From: Pseudanabaena sp. BC1403
GTDB lineage: Bacteria > Cyanobacteriota > Cyanobacteriia > Pseudanabaenales > Pseudanabaenaceae
Direction: 5' to 3'
Assembly (NCBI RefSeq): GCF_002914585.1
Contig: NZ_PDDM01000007.1
Location: forward strand, 62,001 to 126,000
DNA length: 64,000 nucleotides
Shown here in pieces: positions 60,500 through 64,000 of the stretch. Both the position numbers and the translations under genes were made by a program. How positions within the stretch are numbered: the first letter of the stretch is position 1; each line of letters starts with the position of its first letter. Below the pieces are notes generated by a model that was not told where the DNA came from, ran no database searches, and saw only the letters and a program-made list of their open reading frames with translations.

Positions 60500-62506
60500 A
60501 TGCAAATCTCCGTTCAGTTAAGTTGGCTAGAAATAGCTACCAATCAGCCGCAATCTTTGCGGCTGAGTTTACCGATCGCTATAGGTAAAGAAGCAACTTC
60601 CTTGCCAGAGAGACTAGATGGAAATCAAGTAGAGCAAGTAATACTCAGCGATCGCTCGGTGTCGCGATACCATGCATTGCTGATTTTTGAGCAAGGAAAT
60701 GTCGTAGTTATCGATCAAAATAGTACTAATGGAATGTTAGTCAATGGGGTTTTGATTGATCGGAGTAGAGAACTTCGCAAGGTTCTAGCAAGTGGCGATC
60801 GGCTCACGATTGGACGATATGAAATTGCGATCGCCTTTGATTTGCCATCTACAAAGCAAACAATTATTACAGGAACATCAAATAGCTCTGTCAAGCCGAT
60901 CACAGCGCCTACGATTTTATTTAACCCCAACACAGGCTTACCTCAAGCAAATATTACTCAGCCGAGTTTAGCTAGTTCTTCTAGTTTCCCACCAGACTTC
61001 TTTCAATTGCCGATAGTGGAAGCGCAATCTCTGCATCGCACAGGACTGCCTGTATATGAGACAACTTACGGGGCGATCGGGGGAGGATTGGGAAGTTATA
61101 TTTGGACAGACTATTTGCGGATTTTTGGTGTGGCTGCTGACCAAATCGTAGCACTGGGGCTAGAACCTGAACCCTATGCGCGTTATAAGCGCCTCTGTCT
61201 CAATTCGCAGATACCCTTACACGAAAGGTTGCGTTCTAATTCCGATTCCTGCCCAGATAATATTTGGGGATTTCCTAGCTATGCATGGCGCGAGGCTTGG
61301 CATGACTTAACTCATGGGAAGATCGCTCAGGCTTATAAATATCTCTGGAAAGTCTTTGCAGAACCTGATCTAGCAGAAACCTACACGCCGCGATCAGGAA
61401 ATGTATTTGATTCGATCGATCGCGAAGCAAGGCGAATCGGTTGGGAAAAAATTTATCGTTATGGGCGAGTGCGTTCAATCCGCAAAACTAACGATGGACG
61501 CTATGCGATCGCCTATTCTCTTGGTCAAGGAAATCATGCATTTCTGATAGCCAAGTATCTGCATTTAGCAATGGGATATGCGGCGATTCAATTCTTGCCT
61601 GACTTACAAGCCTATCGTAGTCAAACGGAAGACTTTCTCGCAGTCGTGAATGGTTATGAAGAACATGAGCATATTTATCAACATTTGGAAAATCATGGTG
61701 GCACAGTCTTAATTCGTGGACGTGGCATTGTTGCTTCACGGATTGTGCAGCGTATTTCTGAAATCAGACAGCGATCGCCTCGGCAAAAAATTAATCTCTT
61801 GCACCTAATGCGATCGCCAAAAGCCCAAGGCAATAGTTATGGTCGCGCTCAGCGTCCAATCAAGAATCATTATGAATTTCAACCTTTTAACTGGCCAAAG
61901 GCTTGTTGGGGTGGATATTTACGTGGACTGCTGGAAAAATCTGATCCGCTGACTCGTCAATCTCTGCTCAAGGATTGGGGTGGTACAACTACTGCTGATC
62001 GCTCTGACTGGAAACAAATTGTGCAATCTGGGTTGAATGAGGGTTGGTATCAGATTACGTTTGGTGATGTCGAAAAGGTCAAACAACTCCCAGATCGACG
62101 AACTGCTACATATATTCGTCCCCGCCAAATGGAAGGAATCTTGCAGTTAACAGCAGATTTTATTATTGATGCTACTGGATTAGATGCCAAAGTGGAGACC
62201 AATCCCCTTTATGCGGATCTACTCGATTGTTACAGCATTCCCGTCAATGCTCTGGGCAGACTAAATGTGACTAATGATTTTGAGATTGCAGAACTGCGTA
62301 ATGACGGGGGTGGTAGAGTTTATGCATCAGGCGCAGCGACTTTGGGTAGCTCCTATGCCGCAGTTGATAGCTTTTTAGGTTTGCAGTTTGCGGCTTTGCG
62401 ATCGGTTGATAGTTTGGTTGCATCTCGCGCGCCCCAGTTGCGTTATCTTAACGGTTGGAATTCTCTTGCTCAATGGTTGAAATGGATAAAAAATCAAGCG
62501 CCTTAA
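60500..62506 (+). CDS. FHA domain fused to FAD/NAD(P)-binding flavoprotein
   Basis: A 668-residue protein of unusual layout. Residues about 22-110 are an FHA domain (SDRSVSRYHALLIFEQGNVVVID, then NSTNGMLVNGVLI and GDRLTIGRYEIAI). After a Thr/Ser/Pro linker (about 115-165) a flavin-type fold begins with ETTYGAIGGGLGSYIW near 190, includes a second Rossmann-like HGGTVLIRGRGIVASRI near 405, a FIIDATGLDAK strand near 560 and GRVYASGAATLGSSYAAVDSF near the end. This is the pattern of FAD-dependent monooxygenase-like enzymes. Its substrate and phospho-partner are unknown; it follows another FHA gene. Confidence 0.75.
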   Translation: MQISVQLSWLEIATNQPQSLRLSLPIAIGKEATSLPERLDGNQVEQVILSDRSVSRYHALLIFEQGNVVVIDQNSTNGMLVNGVLIDRSRELRKVLASGDRLTIGRYEIAIAFDLPSTKQTIITGTSNSSVKPITAPTILFNPNTGLPQANITQPSLASSSSFPPDFFQLPIVEAQSLHRTGLPVYETTYGAIGGGLGSYIWTDYLRIFGVAADQIVALGLEPEPYARYKRLCLNSQIPLHERLRSNSDSCPDNIWGFPSYAWREAWHDLTHGKIAQAYKYLWKVFAEPDLAETYTPRSGNVFDSIDREARRIGWEKIYRYGRVRSIRKTNDGRYAIAYSLGQGNHAFLIAKYLHLAMGYAAIQFLPDLQAYRSQTEDFLAVVNGYEEHEHIYQHLENHGGTVLIRGRGIVASRIVQRISEIRQRSPRQKINLLHLMRSPKAQGNSYGRAQRPIKNHYEFQPFNWPKACWGGYLRGLLEKSDPLTRQSLLKDWGGTTTADRSDWKQIVQSGLNEGWYQITFGDVEKVKQLPDRRTATYIRPRQMEGILQLTADFIIDATGLDAKVETNPLYADLLDCYSIPVNALGRLNVTNDFEIAELRNDGGGRVYASGAATLGSSYAAVDSFLGLQFAALRSVDSLVASRAPQLRYLNGWNSLAQWLKWIKNQAP

Positions 62507-62509
62507 AGA

Positions 62510-64000
62510 TTAGAATTGCGGAAACCCTTTAATTAATAAATCTCTAGCTGCCACAGCATCAACAGGTCTAGAAAACAAATATCCTTGACAAAACTCACAT
62601 TCTAATTCTCGGATCTGATCTAGCTGTTCTTTCGTTTCCACTCCTTCTGCGATCGTCAACATGCCCAAACTCTTAGCCAGTGCAATAATAGCCTTAACAA
62701 TCTCGGTATTTTTGCCGTGTTTGCCCATTCTCATTACAAAGGAGCGATCGATTTTAAGATGGTTAATTGGGAGACGATGCAGATAACTCAAAGAAGAATA
62801 ACCAGTACCAAAATCATCAATGCTTAATTGAATATGGCGATCGCGCAATTGTGAAATAATTTTTCCTGCAAATTCAGCATTCTCCATAATGTCGCTTTCC
62901 GTAATTTCTAGCCTTAAAGAGCTTCCATTAATCCCGACTTCTTGAAGAATATTATCAATCTGCTTGAGCAATTCAAAGCTCATAAAATGCTTTACAGAGA
63001 GATTGACACTCACAGTTAAAGACTCTTGGGCAATACCTTCATCTCGCCAATCACGCAGTTGTTGACAAGCTTGGCGTAATACAAATAAATCAATCGCCAT
63101 TACCAATGACGTTTCTTCAGCGATCGGGATGAACTTATTGGGAGCAATTAAATTTTTACCTGGATGATTCCATCGAACTAGCGCCTCAAAAGAGCTGATT
63201 TGGTTAGTATCTAAACTAATGATTGGCTGATAATAAGCCACCAGTTCATTGCGCTCTAAAGCATGTCTCAGCTCAGATTCTAGCTGAAAGTTATGGAGAG
63301 CACGGCTATGCATTGTTTGCTCAAATACTTGATAGCAAGCTTTTCCATTCGCTTTTGCTCGATACATTGCTGTGTCAGCATCTCGCAAAATATGTTCGGG
63401 TTGTTTGTAAATATTACTACCCATAGCAATGCCAATACTGACATTCGTAAATACTTGATAGTCGCCAATTTGAAATGGGGCGGCTAATTCTCTCAGAATA
63501 TTGTTAGCAATTTTGATTGCGTCAGAGTTATTTTCGACATCTGGTAATAAGATGGCAAACTCATCTCCTCCTAAACGACAAAGCATTGTCCCAGAACGTA
63601 CACAAAGCTCAATTCTTCTGGAGATCGAAACTAATAGCTGATCACCAACTAAATGCCCTAAAGAGTCGTTAACAGCTTGAAAGCGATCGCAGTCTAAAAA
63701 CAAAACTGCAAAAAGACAACCTGCTTTTTGGTTGACTTGCTGGAGTAATTGCTCCAAACGCTTCATAAACCAAGTTCGATTTGGTAACCCCGTAAGCACA
63801 TCATGCAAAGCCAGATGCAATAGTCGCTCTTGAACTTGCAATCGTTCGGCAATTTCTTGTTCCAATTGAGCAGTCCTTTGACGCACACGTTGTTCAAGTT
63901 CAGAGTTTAGTTGACTAATTTCTTTTTGGGCTGCGCGTAAGCTTAAATGGGTTTGAATGCGTGCTAAAACTTCTTCTAATTGAAATGGTTTAGTGATGTA
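62510..64000 (-). CDS. REC-GGDEF-EAL signalling protein, 5' truncated by window edge
   Basis: Cyclic-di-GMP enzyme with both synthetic and degrading domains. Read from the window edge in the same frame, the first residues are YITKPFQLEEVLARIQTHLSLR, the end of a response-regulator receiver domain, then a coiled-coil linker and the GGDEF domain with intact RLGGDEF (I-site RSGT lacks the Asp), then an EAL domain with FEALVRW, NLSVKHF, LEITESDIM, SIDDFGTGYSSL, LKIDRSFV and EGVET. Both catalytic motifs look intact, EAL in particular. The true start lies beyond 64000. Adjacent to the FHA genes but convergent with them. Confidence 0.9.
   Translation of the reverse strand, partial: YITKPFQLEEVLARIQTHLSLRAAQKEISQLNSELEQRVRQRTAQLEQEIAERLQVQERLLHLALHDVLTGLPNRTWFMKRLEQLLQQVNQKAGCLFAVLFLDCDRFQAVNDSLGHLVGDQLLVSISRRIELCVRSGTMLCRLGGDEFAILLPDVENNSDAIKIANNILRELAAPFQIGDYQVFTNVSIGIAMGSNIYKQPEHILRDADTAMYRAKANGKACYQVFEQTMHSRALHNFQLESELRHALERNELVAYYQPIISLDTNQISSFEALVRWNHPGKNLIAPNKFIPIAEETSLVMAIDLFVLRQACQQLRDWRDEGIAQESLTVSVNLSVKHFMSFELLKQIDNILQEVGINGSSLRLEITESDIMENAEFAGKIISQLRDRHIQLSIDDFGTGYSSLSYLHRLPINHLKIDRSFVMRMGKHGKNTEIVKAIIALAKSLGMLTIAEGVETKEQLDQIRELECEFCQGYLFSRPVDAVAARDLLIKGFPQF

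Overview
The window is cyanobacterial chromosome. The octamer GCGATCGC (HIP1) is scattered through genes on both strands. Several genes are cyanobacteria-specific: NDH-1 subunit M, DUF2996, DUF3082, DUF3177, DUF928 and DUF1400 proteins, a Ycf19/YggT protein, an SLH-OprB iron-uptake-type porin and a CYP120-like P450. Isochorismate synthase and O-succinylbenzoate-CoA ligase point to phylloquinone synthesis. Very abundant long palindromes between genes suggest a filamentous freshwater genome such as Pseudanabaena, but I cannot fix the genus from sequence alone. The right edge cuts a signalling gene.

Layout. 0.1-8 kb: a small unknown protein, a cell-wall amidase without a signal peptide, a GMC oxidoreductase, an unknown 438-residue protein, a DUF3082 membrane protein and a membrane-anchored flavoprotein. 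8-22 kb is a mosaic of core and accessory genes: an ATPase (DUF3696) plus PIN-like pair, a Fic protein, isochorismate synthase, prfA, rpmE, an ATPase-DUF4276 pair behind a GNAT gene, an ACT-like protein, SelO, an RluA-type pseudouridine synthase and an AbrB/PIN toxin-antitoxin pair. 22-34.5 kb is rich in envelope genes: TPR protein, LytM peptidase, glycosyl-hydrolase-like protein, a secreted Asn/Thr-repeat protein, a porin, a helicase, two peptidoglycan-binding repeat proteins and a membrane-anchored protein. 34.5-46.5 kb: DUF2996, ndhM, a group 2 sigma factor, about 1.7 kb without a clear gene, DUF928, YggT, fabI, a Crp-family regulator, a quinone reductase-like enzyme, ssb, a tRNA-Thr and a DUF1400 hydrolase. 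46.5-64 kb: menE, P450, gyrA, a RarA fusion, ruvA, NAD kinase, small membrane proteins, two FHA proteins (one fused to a flavoprotein) and a REC-GGDEF-EAL protein.

The most unusual feature is not a gene. More than twenty near-perfect palindromes of 30-70 bp lie at gene ends. Many share a short GC-rich centre (forms of GCGC-TTTG-CGC or GCAAAGC) while their arms differ from site to site. Two pairs of related palindromes differ at paired positions so that base pairing is kept, and at three loci (NAD kinase, an FHA gene, prfA) the stem runs into the neighbouring gene and copies its 3' end in inverted form. Two further interspersed repeat families are present: a roughly 102-nt three-hairpin element in two copies, and a family starting AGCAATTCTCAT in four copies.

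Genes that probably work together: the two ATPase-partner pairs look like defence-type modules; LytM peptidase and the glycosyl-hydrolase-like gene overlap or abut; the two peptidoglycan-binding genes share a leader and order; ssb, gyrA, rarA and ruvA serve DNA replication and repair but are not one operon; the two FHA genes are adjacent and co-directional.
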